Below are positions 62,454 through 64,000 of a stretch of 64,000 nt of DNA, one piece after another. The notes under the pieces were generated by a model that searched no databases, was not told the origin of the DNA, and worked only from the letters and a program-made list of their open reading frames with translations. How positions within the stretch are numbered: position 1 is the stretch's first letter; every line of letters begins with the position of its first letter. The position numbers were made by a program, and so were the translations under genes. Source of the DNA: Lachancea mirantina (taxonomy: Eukaryota > Ascomycota > Saccharomycetes > Saccharomycetales > Saccharomycetaceae); the NCBI GenBank assembly GCA_900074745.1, contig LT598465.1, positions 372,001-436,000 on the forward strand. Reading direction: 5' to 3'.

Positions 62454-64000
62454 ATGGATGGAACCGTTTTACCTGTGAAAATTCAACCCGGATTGCTTCG
62501 GCCGCTGGCTTATAGGGTGCTTTCAAAGAAATACGGCCTGAACATCAAGTCAGATGGGTTGGTAGAGCTTGCAAACTTTATTGGTGGACGGTTTGGTATA
62601 GATTGGAAGCGAAACACTGAGACCATTCAGTTCTTGGAGAAGTTTGCGTTTACTTGGGAGCAACAGGAGCGTGGATTATTCGTGGATAAAGTTGGCGTTG
62701 AGAGCATTTTACGAGAATTAAAAGAGCAGGCCAAGACTAGTGAATTGGCTAAGGATGCAGGTCGCGCCGCAGAGCGCGAGGCCGGTCGTGAGCTGAAATC
62801 ACAGACTTTAGATCGTTTTATATTGAAAAAGGATAATAGCATGTCGAATGCTGCGACAAACTCTGCTTCCGAATCGCCTTCTGAACCGCCTTCCGAAGCG
62901 CCTACCGCCAAAGGAGCTCTAGAAGTCGCAGACGAACCCCAAACAACCCTTCGAAATATTAGTAGTGAACTCAGTTGGCAAGACTACTTCAAAGTAATAA
63001 ATGCTTACGAACAACAGAAATTCATCTACAATTACTCAACCAGACAATATCGCTACGTTCCACCGGCTCCAAAACTCACCTCAAAAACTGGATCCTGTAG
63101 CCTACAATTGAAAATCCCCAATATCACTGCTAAAATTTCATTACATGCATCGCGTTACCATATCGTGAAGGACCGCACTATGCGTAACGAATCATTTCAA
63201 AAGGACTCAGAAGTAAATGCATTGTCGTCAGTATCAAATTTCAATGCCACAGACAGAAGCTTAGCATCTCAGGAGACCCAACCCATCTCGCTGACGCAAA
63301 TTAAAAACCTTTTGGGCAGAAACGGCAGGAATTTTTGTCTACTTGGCATTTTAAAAAAGAATCATAAGGGCAACTGGGCCCTGGAAGATCCTTCTGGTTC
63401 AGTAGAGCTTGAAATGACCCAAGCAATTCCCACTAAAGGAACATATTACGTCGCAGGGTGTTTTGTCCTAGTAGAAGGCATCTATTTCTCTGCCGGTCAC
63501 AAATTTCACGTCACTTCCATGGCTCACCCTCCAGGAGAGCGACGTGAGAACACACTCGAAGCTGTGGGTAACATTGATTTTCTTGGAGTTCATCAGCTTT
63601 CCAAAAACAGTTATACTTCTAGACTCGATCGGGATCTAAAGATCAGATTACATTTCTTAGAACAAGAATTGACAGATCACCGATTCATATTTCTCGGTGG
63701 GGATTGCTTTTTGGATCAAATGAACACTCTGGACGCACTGCGGAACGTTTTCAAGAAACTAGAATTGGATCCACCAACCGTTTTAGTATTTCAAGGTTCC
63801 TTTTCATCAGTTCCCGTCACTCCCTCAGCAAGCAGCAGGGCTGTGAGTGCCACTAGCGCATATGAGAATGGGTTTGACTCTTTGGCAAGTCTGCTGTCTA
63901 ATTTTACTCGAATCATCAATGAGACGACTTTCATCTTTATTCCAGGGCAAAATGATCCATGGAGCTCATCAGTTGATTTGGGTGTTGCTGGCATGATTCC
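62454..64000 (+). CDS. DPB2: DNA polymerase epsilon subunit B (3' part beyond the window)
   Basis: Dpb2 is the essential second subunit of the leading-strand polymerase and couples it to GINS and the CMG helicase. The ATG at 62454 opens MDGTVLPVKIQPGLLRPLAY, almost the S. cerevisiae start. The frame runs open to the window end for 515 codons of an expected 690 or so. The N-terminal helical domain is residues 1-85. A disordered linker (100-165) leads to WQDYFKVINAYEQQKF. The OB fold includes IKNLLGRNGRNFCLLGILKKNHKGNWALEDPSGSVE (around 280-320). The inactive phosphoesterase domain follows (FIFLGGDCFLDQMNTLDAL, then FIPGQNDPWSSSVDLG). Confidence 0.97.
   Translation, partial: MDGTVLPVKIQPGLLRPLAYRVLSKKYGLNIKSDGLVELANFIGGRFGIDWKRNTETIQFLEKFAFTWEQQERGLFVDKVGVESILRELKEQAKTSELAKDAGRAAEREAGRELKSQTLDRFILKKDNSMSNAATNSASESPSEPPSEAPTAKGALEVADEPQTTLRNISSELSWQDYFKVINAYEQQKFIYNYSTRQYRYVPPAPKLTSKTGSCSLQLKIPNITAKISLHASRYHIVKDRTMRNESFQKDSEVNALSSVSNFNATDRSLASQETQPISLTQIKNLLGRNGRNFCLLGILKKNHKGNWALEDPSGSVELEMTQAIPTKGTYYVAGCFVLVEGIYFSAGHKFHVTSMAHPPGERRENTLEAVGNIDFLGVHQLSKNSYTSRLDRDLKIRLHFLEQELTDHRFIFLGGDCFLDQMNTLDALRNVFKKLELDPPTVLVFQGSFSSVPVTPSASSRAVSATSAYENGFDSLASLLSNFTRIINETTFIFIPGQNDPWSSSVDLGVAGMI

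Overview
This window is nuclear DNA of a budding yeast of the family Saccharomycetaceae. Gene density, short introns with TACTAAC branch points, and proteins collinear with Saccharomyces cerevisiae orthologues all show this. The gene order interleaves genes that in S. cerevisiae lie on two sister chromosome segments, and no ohnologue pairs are present. The species therefore looks like one that diverged before the whole-genome duplication (Lachancea, Torulaspora, Zygosaccharomyces or Kluyveromyces-like). I cannot fix the genus. I saw no transposon, LTR, CRISPR array or prokaryotic feature.

The left block (about 0.8-31.7 kb) is COG6, DPH1, SHQ1, BOP3, YIP3, LAP2, SLM1/2, ALG11, MOB1, PFK26, YIL108W-like, SEC24, YNL050C-like, COG5, HPM1 and COX5. 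It merges the S. cerevisiae YIL103-YIL111 and YNL041-YNL052 regions. The middle block (about 32.3-53.9 kb) is MON2, CLA4, PTH4-like, TRF4/5, MSN1, TOS6, RRI2, a PMP20/AHP1-type peroxiredoxin, MCH4/5, RPL18, RPS19 and tRNA-Ile(AAU). It merges YNL297-302 with YOL113-121. The right block (54.0-64.0 kb) is V-ATPase subunit f, BSP1, PDP3, a YPR172W-like flavoprotein, VPS4, NBP1/CSA1 and DPB2 (cut by the window end). It merges YPR170-175 with YLR455-457.

The genes are mostly housekeeping: Golgi trafficking (COG5, COG6, YIP3, SEC24, MON2), ribosome biogenesis and translation (SHQ1, DPH1, HPM1, RPL18, RPS19, PTH4), morphogenesis and mitotic exit (CLA4, MOB1, BSP1, SLM), mitochondrial function (COX5) and DNA replication (DPB2). 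Six genes need splicing: MOB1, YNL050C, COX5, RPL18, RPS19 and the two-intron V-ATPase f gene. Three of these (MOB1, YNL050C, COX5) have first coding exons of 1-20 nt that simple ORF calling misses. Several open frames begin at TTG or GTG, and I moved their starts to the first credible ATG.

Promoters carry recognisable sites: PAC and RRPE in the DPH1/SHQ1 and HPM1 promoters, Rap1 sites at RPL18 and RPS19, a HAP site at COX5, an SBF (SCB) cluster at TOS6, an MCB at DPB2, and STREs with a 15-bp tandem repeat at the peroxiredoxin gene. The least explained items are a GC-rich, hairpin-rich block in the RPS19 promoter and a composite CACGTG-containing element present twice, 22.5 kb apart.
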